From Nocardioides sp. (GTDB lineage: Bacteria; Actinomycetota; Actinomycetes; Propionibacteriales; Nocardioidaceae), in contig PBYI01000033.1 in NCBI GenBank assembly GCA_002729525.1, positions 62,001 to 126,000 on the forward strand: a stretch of DNA of 64,000 nt. Direction: 5' to 3'. The notes under the pieces are model-generated. The model searched no databases. It saw only the letters and a list, made by a program, of their open reading frames with translations, and was not told the origin of the DNA. Positions 1 to 11,098 of this stretch are shown one piece after another. How positions within the stretch are numbered: the first letter of the stretch is position 1; the number at the start of each line of letters is the position of its first letter. The position numbers were made by a program, and so were the translations under genes.

Positions 1-2
1 GG

Positions 3-392
3 CTCGTCGAGACCGTCGGCCGCCGCGCCCCCGGGCGGCTGCGCGGCGCGATGCGGAAGGCCGGGATGGACCACGCCGACGTGCAGCGCTTCCAGCACGA
101 GATCCTCGACGACGACGCGCTGCTCGGCGGGCTGATGTGGTACCGCGGGCTGCCGCTGGTCGACTCCTCCGCGAAGCGTCCGCGGGTGTCGGTGCCGACG
201 ACGCTGGTCTGGAGCGACGAGGACGTGGCGATCGCGCGGGCCTCGGTCGACACCACGCCGCGCTACGTCGACGCGCCGTACGAGCTGGTCGAGCTGCGCG
301 GCGTCAGCCACTGGATCCCCAGCCAGGCGCCGGACGCGCTCGCCGAGGCCGTCCTGGCCCGGGTCGCCTCCGTCGCGGACGGTGCCGCGTGA
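3..392 (+). CDS. Alpha/beta hydrolase, C-terminal part (truncated by window edge)
   Basis: The reading frame is open from the first bases, so the tracked start at 51 is probably internal and the gene begins outside the window. What is visible fits the last 130 residues of an alpha/beta hydrolase: cap-domain helices, the strand and acid loop 'LVWSDEDVAI' (likely catalytic Asp), and 'GVSHWIPSQAPDAL', where His would be the third triad member, followed by the usual C-terminal helix. The nucleophile region is not in view, so substrate cannot be named; an epoxide-hydrolase or haloperoxidase-like enzyme is possible. Its stop overlaps the GTG of tatD by four bases, suggesting co-translation. Confidence 0.75.
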   Translation, partial: LVETVGRRAPGRLRGAMRKAGMDHADVQRFQHEILDDDALLGGLMWYRGLPLVDSSAKRPRVSVPTTLVWSDEDVAIARASVDTTPRYVDAPYELVELRGVSHWIPSQAPDALAEAVLARVASVADGAA

Positions 393-1270
393 GCCAGGCC
401 CGCTCCCGCTCGTCGACCAACGAGGACGGCAGCCGCCGCGACCGCGAGCGCCCACCCGCGCCCGAGCCGCTGCCGCACCCGGTCGTGGACAACCACTGCC
501 ACCTCGACATCGCCGACGGCGACTGGCTGTCCACGGAGGACGCGGTCGCCGCGGCCGCTGCCGTCGGCGTGCCCCGCATCGTGCAGATCGGCTGCGACCT
601 GCCCGGCGCCCGCTGGGCCGTCCAGGCCGCCGCGGAGCACGACGCGCTCGTCGCCGGCGTCGCGCTGCACCCCAACGAGGCGCCCCTGCTCGCCGAGCGC
701 GGTGAGCTCGACGCGGCGCTGGCCGAGATCGAGGCCCTCGCGCAGACCCACGACGCCGTGCGCGCGGTGGGGGAGACCGGGCTCGACCGGTTCCGCACGG
801 GCGAGGACGGGTACGCCGCACAGGTCGCGTCGTTCCGCCGCCACGTCGACATCGCCAAGCGCCTCGACAAGACCCTCGTCATCCACGACCGCGACGCGCA
901 CGACGGCGTGCTCGAGGTCATCGACTCCGAGGGCGCACCCGACCGGTGGGTCATGCACTGCTTCTCCGGCGACGCCGACTTCGCCCGGGCCTGCCTCGAC
1001 CGCGGCGCCTGGCTCTCCTTCGCCGGCACGGTCACCTTCAAGAACGCCCAGCACCTGCGCGACGCCCTCGCGGTCGCTCCGCAGGACCGGGTGCTGGTGG
1101 AGACCGACGCGCCGTTCCTGACCCCCACGCCGTACCGCGGGCGGCCCAACGCCTCCTACCTGGTGCCGCACACGATGCGGTTGATGGCGCAGGTGCGCGG
1201 CGAGGACCTCGGCGAGCTCTGCGCCGCCGTCGAGGCCAACACGTACGCCGCGTTCGGCGGCGCCTGGTAG
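389..1270 (+). CDS. tatD: TatD family metal-dependent hydrolase (DNase)
   Basis: TatD-family TIM-barrel hydrolase; family members are divalent-metal nucleases involved in DNA processing. The metal site 'DNHCHLDI' lies near residue 35, and later motifs 'GETGLDRF', 'VIHDRDAH', 'MHCFSGDADFA' and 'VETDAPFLTP' are all in the canonical order. I chose GTG at 389, which overlaps the upstream stop (GTGA), instead of the tracked 137 start, which would run through the hydrolase. This gives 293 residues with a proline/arginine-rich N-terminal extension of about 30. Neighbours rpfB, rsmA and ispE reproduce the conserved actinobacterial order. Confidence 0.93.
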   Translation: MSQARSRSSTNEDGSRRDRERPPAPEPLPHPVVDNHCHLDIADGDWLSTEDAVAAAAAVGVPRIVQIGCDLPGARWAVQAAAEHDALVAGVALHPNEAPLLAERGELDAALAEIEALAQTHDAVRAVGETGLDRFRTGEDGYAAQVASFRRHVDIAKRLDKTLVIHDRDAHDGVLEVIDSEGAPDRWVMHCFSGDADFARACLDRGAWLSFAGTVTFKNAQHLRDALAVAPQDRVLVETDAPFLTPTPYRGRPNASYLVPHTMRLMAQVRGEDLGELCAAVEANTYAAFGGAW

Positions 1271-2818
<1,548 letters not shown>

Positions 2819-2832
2819 CCCACGCCGCGTCC

Positions 2833-2863
2833 GGCCCCCGTCGCCCCACCGGTGACGGGGGCC
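2833..2863 (+). terminator. rpfB terminator hairpin
   Basis: Perfect 10-bp stem GGCCCCCGTC / GACGGGGGCC with an 11-base loop, 14 bases past the rpfB stop and 15 bases before the rsmA -10 hexamer. Confidence 0.65.
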
Positions 2864-2877
2864 GCGCTGCGTCCCCG

Positions 2878-2883
2878 TAGCCT
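2878..2883 (+). promoter_or_regulatory. Leaderless -10 hexamer of rsmA (TAGCCT)
   Basis: TAGCCT ends seven bases before ATG 2891 with no Shine-Dalgarno between, so transcription would begin at or next to the start codon. This decides the start at 2891 over the tracked 2852. Confidence 0.6.
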
Positions 2884-2890
2884 TCCGCGC

Positions 2891-3754
2891 ATGACGTCCG
2901 CGCCCGGCCCGAGCCTGCTCGGCGCCACGGACGTCCGGCGCCTGGCCGACGAGCTGGACCTGCGTCCGACCAAGCAGCGCGGGCAGAACTTCGTCATCGA
3001 CGCCAACACCGTGCGCCGCATCGTGCGCGAGTCCGGCGTCGGCGCCGACGACGTGGTCGTCGAGGTCGGCCCGGGGCTCGGCTCGCTGACGCTGGCGCTG
3101 CTCGAGGTCGGCGCGCACGTCGTCGCCGTCGAGGTCGACGACAAGCTGGCGGCGCTGCTGCCCCGCACGGTCGCCGAGCGCGCGCCCGGCTGCACCGACC
3201 GCTTCGACCTGGTGCTCGCCGACGCGATGCGGGTGACCGAGCTGCCCGGACCGGCGCCGACCGCGCTGGTCGCCAACCTGCCCTACAACGTCTCGGTGCC
3301 GGTGCTGCTGCACCTGCTGGCCCTGCTGCCCTCCCTGGAGCGCGGTCTGGTGATGGTGCAGGCCGAGGTCGCCGACCGGCTGGCCGCCGCCCCCGGCAGC
3401 AAGGTCTACGGCGTCCCGTCGGTCAAGGCCGCCTGGTACGCCGCCGTACGCCGTGCGGGCGCGGTCGGGCGCAACGTGTTCTGGCCGGCGCCCAACGTCG
3501 ACTCCGGGCTCGTGGCCTGGGAGCGGCGCGACCCGCCGGAGACCACCGCCACCCGCGAGCAGGTCTTCGCCGTCGTCGACGCCGCCTTCGCCCAGCGTCG
3601 CAAGGTGCTCCGCGGGGCGCTGCGGGGCCTGGCGGACGCCGCCGGCGTCGACGCGGCGCTGGCGCACGCCGGGGTCGACCCGCTCACGCGCGGAGAGCAG
3701 CTGACGATCACCCAGTTCGCCGCCGTCGCCGAGGGGCTGCCGTGGGCGGCCTGA
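2891..3754 (+). CDS. rsmA: 16S rRNA (adenine1518-N6/adenine1519-N6)-dimethyltransferase RsmA
   Basis: KsgA/RsmA dimethylates two adjacent adenines near the 3' end of 16S rRNA in the maturing 30S subunit, using SAM. 287 residues. '[10 protein letters not shown]' near the N-terminus and SAM motif I '[12 protein letters not shown]' are diagnostic, and '[11 protein letters not shown]' is the catalytic motif IV. The C-terminal helical domain contains '[14 protein letters not shown]'. A TAGCCT hexamer seven bases before the ATG suggests a leaderless transcript. The gene overlaps ispE by 13 bases, so ispE is probably co-translated. Confidence 0.95.
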   Translation: MTSAPGPSLLGATDVRRLADELDLRPTKQRGQNFVIDANTVRRIVRESGVGADDVVVEVGPGLGSLTLALLEVGAHVVAVEVDDKLAALLPRTVAERAPGCTDRFDLVLADAMRVTELPGPAPTALVANLPYNVSVPVLLHLLALLPSLERGLVMVQAEVADRLAAAPGSKVYGVPSVKAAWYAAVRRAGAVGRNVFWPAPNVDSGLVAWERRDPPETTATREQVFAVVDAAFAQRRKVLRGALRGLADAAGVDAALAHAGVDPLTRGEQLTITQFAAVAEGLPWAA

Positions 3755-4695
3755 GCGCGACGCGCGGCGGCCCGGTCACGGTGCGCGCCGCCGCCAAGAT
3801 CAACCTGCACCTGGGCGTGGGAGCCCCGCGCGAGGACGGCTTCCACCCGCTGACGACCGTCTACCAGGCGATCGGCCTGTGTGACGACGTGACGGCGCGG
3901 GCCTCGGTCGCCGGGGTCGAGGCCGACACGCTCGGGATCGAGGTGTCGGCGTCCGACTGGGTCGACGCGGCCGCCGTACCCCTCGACGCCGCCAACCTGG
4001 TGCACCGCGCCGCCGTGGCGCTCGGCGAGCTGCACGACCGGCCGGTGGGCGGGTCGGTGCTGCTGGAGAAGTCGATCCCGGTGGCAGGCGGACTGGCCGG
4101 CGGCTCGGCCGACGCGGCCGCCGCACTGGTCGCGCTCGACCGGCTGCACGACCTCGGCACCAGCGACGACGACCTCCTCCGGATCGCCGCCGACCTGGGC
4201 AGCGACGTCCCCTTCTCCCTGATCGGCGGCACCGCGCTCGGCACCGGCCGCGGTGAGCTGGTCGAGCCGGTCGGCGACAACGGCACCTGGTGGTGGGTCG
4301 TGGTGCCCAGCGACGAGGGTCTCGGCACCCCCGACGTCTACCGGCACTTCGACCGGATGCGACCCGACGCCCCGGCCGAGCCGCCGCCGGCCGACGCGCT
4401 GCTCGGCGCGCTGCGCACCGGCCAGCCGCTCTCGCTGGCGCGCTTCCTGCACAACGACCTCGGTGACGCCGCGATCGACCTGCGACCCGAGCTCGGCGAC
4501 CTGATCGTGCGCGGGGAGTCCGAGGGAGCGCTGCGCGGCATGGTGTCCGGCTCCGGACCGACCGTCGTCTTCCTCTGCGAGTCCTCCGACCACGCCCGCG
4601 ACCTCGCCGGCGCCCTGATGCGCACCGGGAGCCGGGTCGTGCTGGTCGCCAACGGAGCCGTGGCCGGGGCGCACGTCGTCCGGGCGCACGCGTGA
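3742..4695 (+). CDS. ispE: 4-diphosphocytidyl-2-C-methyl-D-erythritol kinase IspE
   Basis: GHMP kinase of the MEP isoprenoid pathway; phosphorylates CDP-ME at the 2-hydroxyl. 317 residues. The N-terminal substrate motif '[11 protein letters not shown]', the glycine-rich ATP loop '[17 protein letters not shown]', and the C-terminal '[12 protein letters not shown]' are the three GHMP signatures. The start is GTG 3742, overlapping the rsmA stop; a second GTG at 3781 would still retain the first motif, so the exact start is open. The rpfB-rsmA-ispE order is conserved in actinobacteria. Confidence 0.95.
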   Translation: MGGLSATRGGPVTVRAAAKINLHLGVGAPREDGFHPLTTVYQAIGLCDDVTARASVAGVEADTLGIEVSASDWVDAAAVPLDAANLVHRAAVALGELHDRPVGGSVLLEKSIPVAGGLAGGSADAAAALVALDRLHDLGTSDDDLLRIAADLGSDVPFSLIGGTALGTGRGELVEPVGDNGTWWWVVVPSDEGLGTPDVYRHFDRMRPDAPAEPPPADALLGALRTGQPLSLARFLHNDLGDAAIDLRPELGDLIVRGESEGALRGMVSGSGPTVVFLCESSDHARDLAGALMRTGSRVVLVANGAVAGAHVVRAHA

Positions 4696-4705
4696 GGCGC
4701 GGCTG

Positions 4706-6520
<1,815 letters not shown>

Positions 6521-6538
6521 GACGGCTGGTGGGCGGCA

Positions 6539-6589
6539 GGGGTCTCGACGCCTCCTCGCCCAGGGGCTCGTCGGGCTCAACCACCTGAG
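6539..6589 (-). repeat. REP-like intergenic repeat, copy 1 (reverse orientation)
   Basis: Read on the minus strand it begins CTCAGGTGGTTGAGCCCG and ends with a GTCGAGACCCC block, resembling the element at 40023 (GGTGGTTGAGCCC...TCGAGACGCCTC). It sits between the converging ABC-F and MarR genes, a typical site for such elements. Confidence 0.5.
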
Positions 6590-6594
6590 TGGGC

Positions 6595-7089
6595 TCAGCC
6601 GCGGGAGGAGAACGGGCCGAGCAGGGTGCGCAGCAGGTCGGCGAGCCGACCGCGGTCGTCGTCGGGCAGGTCGGCCAGGAAGCCGCGCTCGGCGTCGACG
6701 AGCTCGGTGAATGCCGCGTCGACGGTCCGCTTGCCCTCGGGGGTCAGCCGGACGAGCACGCCGCGCCGGTCGGCCGGGTCCGGGTGCCGCTCGACCAGCC
6801 CGCGGGCGGCGAGCCGGTCGACGCGGTTGGTCATGGTGCCGCTGGTCACCAGGGTCTCGCGCAGCAGCCGCCCCGGCGACAGCTCGTACGGCGTACCGGC
6901 GCGGCGCAGCGCTGCGAGGACGTCGAACTCCCAGGCCTCGATGCCGTGCGTGCTGAACGCCGCACGCCGAGCCAGGTCGAGGTGGCGGGCGAGCCGGCTG
7001 ATCCGGGAGAACACCTCGACGGGGCCGAGGTCGAGGTCGCCGCGCTCGCGAGCCCATGCCTCGACCAGCTCGTCGACCTCGTCCCGCAC
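6595..7089 (-). CDS. MarR family transcriptional regulator
   Basis: 164-residue winged-helix protein, full length for MarR. The core 'WEFDVLAALRRAG...TLVTSGTMTNRVDRLAARGLVERHPDPADRRGVLVRLTPEGKRTVD' holds the recognition helix and the wing with the family's D-x-R-G motif. It lies divergent from tam, and a near-palindrome TCTTGAYRTCGAGA occurs twice in the shared 108-bp region, one copy over its own -35 region. Autorepression and control of tam are therefore likely. The start is GTG 7089, placed by a TACCCT hexamer six bases upstream. The ligand is unknown. Confidence 0.9.
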   Translation of the reverse strand: MRDEVDELVEAWARERGDLDLGPVEVFSRISRLARHLDLARRAAFSTHGIEAWEFDVLAALRRAGTPYELSPGRLLRETLVTSGTMTNRVDRLAARGLVERHPDPADRRGVLVRLTPEGKRTVDAAFTELVDAERGFLADLPDDDRGRLADLLRTLLGPFSSRG

Positions 7090-7095
7090 CCCGAC

Positions 7096-7101
7096 AGGGT
7101 A
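7096..7101 (-). promoter_or_regulatory. Leaderless -10 hexamer of the marR gene (TACCCT)
   Basis: On the minus strand TACCCT is followed by six bases and the GTG start. The MarR operator at 7116-7129 covers the -35 position. Confidence 0.6.
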
Positions 7102-7115
7102 GCGCGCGTCGAGAA

Positions 7116-7129
7116 TCTTGACATCGAGA
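7116..7129. promoter_or_regulatory. MarR operator copy 1 (TCTTGACATCGAGA)
   Basis: Near-palindrome with half-sites TCTTGA / TCGAGA, one mismatch. It includes TTGACA (7118-7123), a consensus -35 that is 17 bases before GAGAGT (7141-7146), giving a tam promoter; it also covers the -35 position of marR on the other strand. Confidence 0.7.
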
Positions 7130-7153
7130 CACTTCGGTCGGAGAGTGGAAGTA

Positions 7154-7167
7154 TCTTGATGTCGAGA
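7154..7167. promoter_or_regulatory. MarR operator copy 2 (TCTTGATGTCGAGA)
   Basis: Second copy, 38 bases from the first, sharing the context ATCTTGAYRTCGAGAYACTT. It falls at the expected start point of tam transcription, so a bound repressor would block initiation. Confidence 0.7.
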
Positions 7168-7197
7168 TACTTGCCGCGAGGCAGGTCAGGAGGGCCG

Positions 7198-7992
7198 ATG
7201 GCCGACTGGGACCCCGAGCATTACCTCGTGTGGGCCGACGAGCGCGGCCGCCCGTTCGTCGACCTGCTCGCCCGCGTCGCGCCGTCGGCCCCGCCGCGCA
7301 CGGTCGTCGACCTCGGCTGCGGCCCGGGCAACCTCACCGCGATGCTCGCCGAGCGCTGGCCCGAGGCGGACGTCCTGGGTGTCGACTCCAGCCCGGCGAT
7401 GGTCGCCGAGGCCCGCCGGCGTGCCGCTCCCCGCGTGCGGTGGAGCGAGGGCGACCTGCGCGACTGGGCTCCCGATCGCCCCGTCGACGTGCTCGTCAGC
7501 AATGCCACGCTCCAGTGGGTGCCCGGCCACCTCGACCTCCTCCCGCGACTGGTCGACGCCGTGGCCCCCGGCGGGGTGCTGGCGTTCGGCGTGCCGGGCA
7601 ACCTCGGCGAGCCGAGCCACGAGCTGCGCCGCCGCCTCGCGGCCGAGCCGGTGTACGTCGAGCACACCCGGGGTGTCGCCGTGCCCCACGCGCACGACCC
7701 GGCCGACTACGCCCGCGCCCTGACCGTGCTGGGCTGCACCGTCGACGCCTGGGAGACGACGTACCTCCACGTGCTCACCGGCGAGGACCCGGTCTTCACC
7801 TGGGTGTCGTCCACCGGCGCCCGCCCCACCCTCGACGCGCTGCCCGACGCCCTCCGACCCGGGTTCGAAGCCGAGCTGCGGTCCCGGCTGCGGGAGGCCT
7901 ACCCGCCCGAGCCGGACGGCTCGGTCCTGCTGCCCTTCCGCCGGGTCTTCGTCGTCGCCCGGGTTCGGGGCGCGGGCGCGGCCCGGGTCTGA
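7198..7992 (+). CDS. tam: Trans-aconitate 2-methyltransferase
   Basis: SAM-dependent class I methyltransferase that detoxifies trans-aconitate, a citric-acid-cycle inhibitor formed from cis-aconitate. 264 residues. The opening 'WDPEHYLVWADERGRPFVDLL' and SAM motif 'VVDLGCGPGNLTAML' are typical of Tam, as are 'SNATLQWVPGH' and 'GVLAFGVPGN'. The start is ATG 7198 after SD AGGAGG; the tracked start at 6589 runs through the marR gene. It is controlled from a MarR-flanked promoter. A generic methyltransferase is the alternative, but the N-terminal signature is specific. Confidence 0.85.
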   Translation: MADWDPEHYLVWADERGRPFVDLLARVAPSAPPRTVVDLGCGPGNLTAMLAERWPEADVLGVDSSPAMVAEARRRAAPRVRWSEGDLRDWAPDRPVDVLVSNATLQWVPGHLDLLPRLVDAVAPGGVLAFGVPGNLGEPSHELRRRLAAEPVYVEHTRGVAVPHAHDPADYARALTVLGCTVDAWETTYLHVLTGEDPVFTWVSSTGARPTLDALPDALRPGFEAELRSRLREAYPPEPDGSVLLPFRRVFVVARVRGAGAARV

Positions 7993-8004
7993 GAGGCTGC
8001 CGGG

Positions 8005-8433
8005 ATGATCGCGCTGCACCACGTCCAGGTCGCCTGCCCGCCGGGCGGGGAGGACGCCGCCCGCACGTTCTACGGCGCCGGGCTCGGCCTCGTCGAGGTC
8101 GAGAAGCCCGAGCCGCTGCGCTCGCGGGGTGGGGTCTGGTTCCGCGACGTCGACTCCACCGAGACCGGCGCCGACCCGGCGCTGGCCGAGCTGCACGTCG
8201 GCGTGGAGGACCCGTTCGTGCCCGCGCTCAAGGCGCACCCGGCGTTCCTCGTGGGCGACGTGGTGGCGCTCGACCTCGTCGTGGCCCGGCTCCGCGGGCT
8301 CGGGGTCGTCGTCGACGAGAGCCAGCGGACGACCTTCCCGGGCTACGAGCGCGTGCACGTCTCCGACCCGCACGGCAACCGGGTCGAGCTGCTCGGGCGC
8401 CCCGGCGTTGGCCAGGACCCGACGCTCGGCTGA
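8005..8433 (+). CDS. VOC superfamily (glyoxalase/bleomycin resistance-like) protein
   Basis: 142-residue vicinal-oxygen-chelate protein with one beta-alpha-beta-beta-beta pair: 'LHHVQVACPPGGEDAARTFYGAGLGL' with metal-type His, 'LHVGVEDPF', and the last strand 'RVHVSDPHGNRVELLGRPG' with Glu. Such proteins bind metal and act as lyases, dioxygenases or drug-binding proteins; the substrate cannot be told here. A GAGGCT hexamer six bases before the ATG hints at its own leaderless promoter, 12 bases after tam. Confidence 0.85.
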   Translation: MIALHHVQVACPPGGEDAARTFYGAGLGLVEVEKPEPLRSRGGVWFRDVDSTETGADPALAELHVGVEDPFVPALKAHPAFLVGDVVALDLVVARLRGLGVVVDESQRTTFPGYERVHVSDPHGNRVELLGRPGVGQDPTLG

Positions 8434-8573
8434 GGCTGTCTCCGGCGGGTCGCCGTGTCCGTGGCGTGATGTCCCGGGGGGCTTCGCCGCGCGCGCGACC
8501 CGGTCCGACATCTGTGCAGGTCAGCGCGTAACTTGTGCGTCGCCCTCGCGTTGACGTGAGTAGGTGCAGCACA

Positions 8574-8612
8574 CCCCGACCCGTCGGGGGATGCCGCGCC
8601 GACAACCGGTTG
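8574..8612 (+). promoter_or_regulatory. Hairpin and palindrome in the leader of the CsoR-like gene
   Basis: A CCCCGA/TCGGGG stem with a 4-base loop is followed by the perfect palindrome CAACCGGTTG (8603-8612), 65 bases before the start codon. It lies in the otherwise empty 243-bp stretch 8434-8676. It is a possible self-operator or leader structure; unassigned. Confidence 0.35.
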
Positions 8613-8676
8613 GGGGACCGGGAGGCATGGGGACGGGGTGACCAGCACCCCGCAGGCACGCCAACCAGGAGGACAC

Positions 8677-8934
8677 GTGCTTCAGGAGCAGAGGGCGACC
8701 GCCGTCGTCAACCGGGTCAAGCGCGCCCAGGGCCAGCTGGCCGGCGTGCTGCGGATGATCGAGGAGGGGCGTGACGTCGACGCCGTCCTCCACCAGGTGA
8801 AGGCCGTCTCGGCCGCCATCGACCGCGTCGGGTTCGCGCTGGTGGCCCAGGAGTGGAGCAAGCACGTCGACGACGACTCGGTCGGCACCGACGAGCTCGC
8901 CCGGCTCGAGAAGCTCGTCCTCGGCCTCTCCTGA
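8677..8934 (+). CDS. CsoR/RcnR (DUF156) family regulator lacking all cysteines
   Basis: 85-residue all-helical protein with the DUF156 framework 'VNRVKRAQGQLAGVLRMIEEGRD...VLHQVKAVSAAIDRVG'. Family members are tetrameric repressors that release DNA on binding Cu(I), Ni(II) or sulfane sulfur through a conserved Cys following 'GRD' and a second Cys/His set. Here the first position is Val ('GRDVDAV'), and there is no cysteine anywhere, so classic metal or persulfide sensing is not possible. The start GTG 8677 is fixed by AGGAGGA seven bases upstream; the tracked 8638 start lies before this SD. No metal-efflux gene is adjacent. Confidence 0.85.
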   Translation: MLQEQRATAVVNRVKRAQGQLAGVLRMIEEGRDVDAVLHQVKAVSAAIDRVGFALVAQEWSKHVDDDSVGTDELARLEKLVLGLS

Positions 8935-8955
8935 CCGGCCTCTTGCCGCCCGAAG

Positions 8956-8972
8956 TTACCGAGCGGTAATCT
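8956..8972 (+). promoter_or_regulatory. TetR-type palindrome overlapping a leaderless -10
   Basis: TTACCGAGCGGTAA (8956-8969) is a perfect 14-base palindrome. Its right end supplies the first bases of TAATCT (8967-8972), which ends seven bases before the ATG at 8980. Binding would cover the -10, a simple repression design; the regulator is not in view. Confidence 0.6.
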
Positions 8973-8979
8973 CGGCCGC

Positions 8980-9456
8980 ATGAGCCCGGTCCTCGCCCTC
9001 TGGCAGCGCACCAGCACCCTTCCCGTCGTCGGGTCGACCGTCGGCAAGCGGGTCTTCTCGGCCGCCTTCTCGCTCAAGGCGCCCTACTTCCGCACCATCC
9101 GGCCGCGGTTCGTCGAGATCCGCCCCGACTACGCCGAGCTCGTCATTCCCAAGCGCTGGGGCGTGCACAACCACATCGGCACCCTGCACGCCATCGCGCT
9201 GTGCAACGGCCTCGAGGCCGCCATGGGTGCCCTCGCCGAGGCGAGCATCCCCGACGACAAGCGGTGGATCCCGCGCGGCATGGAGATCCAGTACACCGCC
9301 AAGGCCACCAGCGACGTCACCTGCGTCGCCGAGACCGACCGCGAGCAGTGGACCGGCGACGACCCCAAGCTCCCGGTGCGCGTCACCGGCCGCCGCGAGG
9401 ACGGCACCGTCGTCATCGAGGGCGTCATCGAGCTCTGGGTGACGCCCAAGAAGTAG
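8980..9456 (+). CDS. DUF4442 hotdog-fold protein (acyl-CoA thioesterase-like)
   Basis: 158 residues matching the DUF4442 hotdog family: an N-terminal helix region, then 'RPDYAELVIPKRWGVHNHIGTLHAIALCNGLEAAMG', in which N-H-x-G-T-x-H-A is the substrate-pocket motif, and a final strand 'VVIEGVIELWVTPKK'. Relatives act on or bind acyl-CoA or acyl-carrier thioesters; activity here is inferred. Its promoter carries a TetR-type palindrome, in keeping with fatty-acid regulation. It ends three bases before the gluD stop on the opposite strand, with no terminator between. Confidence 0.8.
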   Translation: MSPVLALWQRTSTLPVVGSTVGKRVFSAAFSLKAPYFRTIRPRFVEIRPDYAELVIPKRWGVHNHIGTLHAIALCNGLEAAMGALAEASIPDDKRWIPRGMEIQYTAKATSDVTCVAETDREQWTGDDPKLPVRVTGRREDGTVVIEGVIELWVTPKK

Positions 9457-9459
9457 GGC

Positions 9460-10305
9460 TCAGGCGCCGCCCTGCTGGTTGCCGGCACGCTCGGTGTCCA
9501 TCGGGCTCTTCTCGCCGACGAGCCGCTTCTGCACGAGGGTCGCGACCCAGGTGAGCAGCAGGTTCAGGGTGATGTAGAGCAGCGCGACGACCGTGACGGT
9601 CTGCAGCTGGTTGCCGAACTGGGTGTAGATCTGCCGACCGACCGTCGACAGGCCCGGCGCCAGCACGGCGTACCCGAGGCTGGTGTCCTTGAGGATCACC
9701 ACCATCTGGCTGATGATCGCCGGCAGCATGATCTTGACCGCCTGCGGCAGCTGCACGAGCCGGACGACCTGGCTCTTGCGCATGCCCAGGGCGTACGCCG
9801 CCTCGGACTGTCCGGCCGGCACGGCGTTGATGCCCGCGCGGAACCCCTCCGCCAGCACCGCGCCGTTGTAGAGCATCAGCGCGAGCACGACGCTCCAGTA
9901 GGCGCCGGTGGAGCCTGAGTTCACGAACCACAGGTAGAAGAAGAAGATCATCAGCAGCAGCAGCGGGACGGCGCGGAAGAACTCCACGACCGCCCAGCAG
10001 GGCCACCGGACCCAGCCGTGGTCGGACAGCTTGCCCAGGCCCAGGGCGATGCCCAGCACGATCGACAGCACGATCGCGGAGACCGCCATCGTGACGGTGT
10101 CGATGAGCCCGTTGAGCAGTGCCTGCATGTAGCGGGGGGTGACCAACGGCTCCCACTCGCTGTAGGCGAGCTCGCCCTCGGCGGCCAGGCGCCAGACGAC
10201 GAAGGCGCCGACGGCGAGCAGCCCGAGCGCGGTGAGGGCGGTGTAGATGCGGTGGCGGCGGACCGTGCGCGGGCCCGGCGCGTCGAAGAGGACTCCGGCG
10301 GACAT
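9460..10305 (-). CDS. gluD: Amino-acid (glutamate-type) ABC transporter permease, GluD
   Basis: 281-residue permease with five to six membrane segments and the binding-protein-dependent transport loop 'EGFRAGINAVPAGQSEAAYALGM' that contacts the ATPase. The HisM/GluD pattern continues with 'VRLVQLPQAVKIMLPAIISQMVVILKDTSLG'. The tracked ORF runs to 10749, but ATG 10305 overlaps the gluC stop as TGATG and gives the natural start. It is the last gene of gluABCD; C. glutamicum has the same cluster beside miaB. Confidence 0.9.
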   Translation of the reverse strand: MSAGVLFDAPGPRTVRRHRIYTALTALGLLAVGAFVVWRLAAEGELAYSEWEPLVTPRYMQALLNGLIDTVTMAVSAIVLSIVLGIALGLGKLSDHGWVRWPCWAVVEFFRAVPLLLLMIFFFYLWFVNSGSTGAYWSVVLALMLYNGAVLAEGFRAGINAVPAGQSEAAYALGMRKSQVVRLVQLPQAVKIMLPAIISQMVVILKDTSLGYAVLAPGLSTVGRQIYTQFGNQLQTVTVVALLYITLNLLLTWVATLVQKRLVGEKSPMDTERAGNQQGGA

Positions 10306-10988
10306 CAGGCGATCCTCCAGCGGCGCTCGATGCGGTTGGCGGCCAGCGAGACGACCTCGACCAGCAGCACGAAGATGAGGGCGAAGGCGATGAAGATGCC
10401 GATGCGCTGGGTGGCGTAGTCGTTGGTGAGGTCGCGCATCCGGTTGAACGCCTCGTAGACGCTCACCGCACCGGCGACGGTGGTGTTCTTGAGCAGCGCG
10501 ATCTGCACGCTGGCCAGCGGCGGCAGGGAGTGCCGGAAGGCCTGCGGCAGGATCACGTGCCGCATCACGCCGCCGAACGGCAGCCCGATGGCGCGCGCCG
10601 CCTCGGCCTGGCCGAGCGGCACCGCGTTGACGCCGGCGCGCAGCGCCTCGGCGACGAAGGTCGAGGTGTAGATCGTCAGGCCGACCACGCAGGCGGCGAA
10701 GATGTTGTTGAGGTTGACCCGGCCGAACTGGAAGTCGACGAAGCTCCACGTCAGCCCGATCTTGGGGCCGGCGAAACGGAAGAAGATGAGGACGATCAGC
10801 AGCGGTGTGTTGCGGATGATCGAAACGTAGACGGCAGCGGCGCGTCGCAGGATCGCGACGGGTCCGACTCGGGCGGCGGCCACCACGGTGCCCAGCGCCA
10901 GCGACAGCACGCCGCTGATGAGGAACAGCAGCACGGTGTAGGTGAACGCCAGCGCGACGACGTCGGCGTTGTCGAGGACGGCCTGCAC
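10305..10988 (-). CDS. gluC: Amino-acid (glutamate-type) ABC transporter permease, GluC
   Basis: 227-residue permease with 'YVSIIRNTPLLIVLIFF' and the ATPase-contact loop 'EALRAGVNAVPLGQAEAARAIGL', both typical of HisQ/GluC polar amino-acid permeases. The start is GTG 10988 after CAGGAG. It pairs with GluD to form the membrane channel. A long hairpin separates it from gluB, so gluCD message is probably less abundant than gluB message. Confidence 0.92.
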   Translation of the reverse strand: MQAVLDNADVVALAFTYTVLLFLISGVLSLALGTVVAAARVGPVAILRRAAAVYVSIIRNTPLLIVLIFFRFAGPKIGLTWSFVDFQFGRVNLNNIFAACVVGLTIYTSTFVAEALRAGVNAVPLGQAEAARAIGLPFGGVMRHVILPQAFRHSLPPLASVQIALLKNTTVAGAVSVYEAFNRMRDLTNDYATQRIGIFIAFALIFVLLVEVVSLAANRIERRWRIA

Positions 10989-11029
10989 TCAGGGCTCCTG
11001 TCCGTGGGAGGGGCTGGGCGGGGTGCCGT

Positions 11030-11067
11030 GCGCGGGACGACGTACCGAGTCGTACGTCATCCCGCGC
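11030..11067 (-). terminator. Intra-operon hairpin between gluB and gluC
   Basis: A 16-bp stem (GCGCGGGACGACGTAC with GTACGTCATCCCGCGC, one G-U-type mismatch) and a 6-base loop lie in the 110-bp gap. Periplasmic-binding-protein operons often carry such a structure to raise binding-protein output over permease. Confidence 0.65.
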
Positions 11068-11098
11068 GCGGGCGGTCTGCTCTGTGTGGCGGTGCGGC

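Noticed and set aside
7861-7876. GGGTTCGAAG resembling a tRNA T-loop
   Set aside because: It lies within tam in frame and no acceptor, D-arm or anticodon arm surrounds it.
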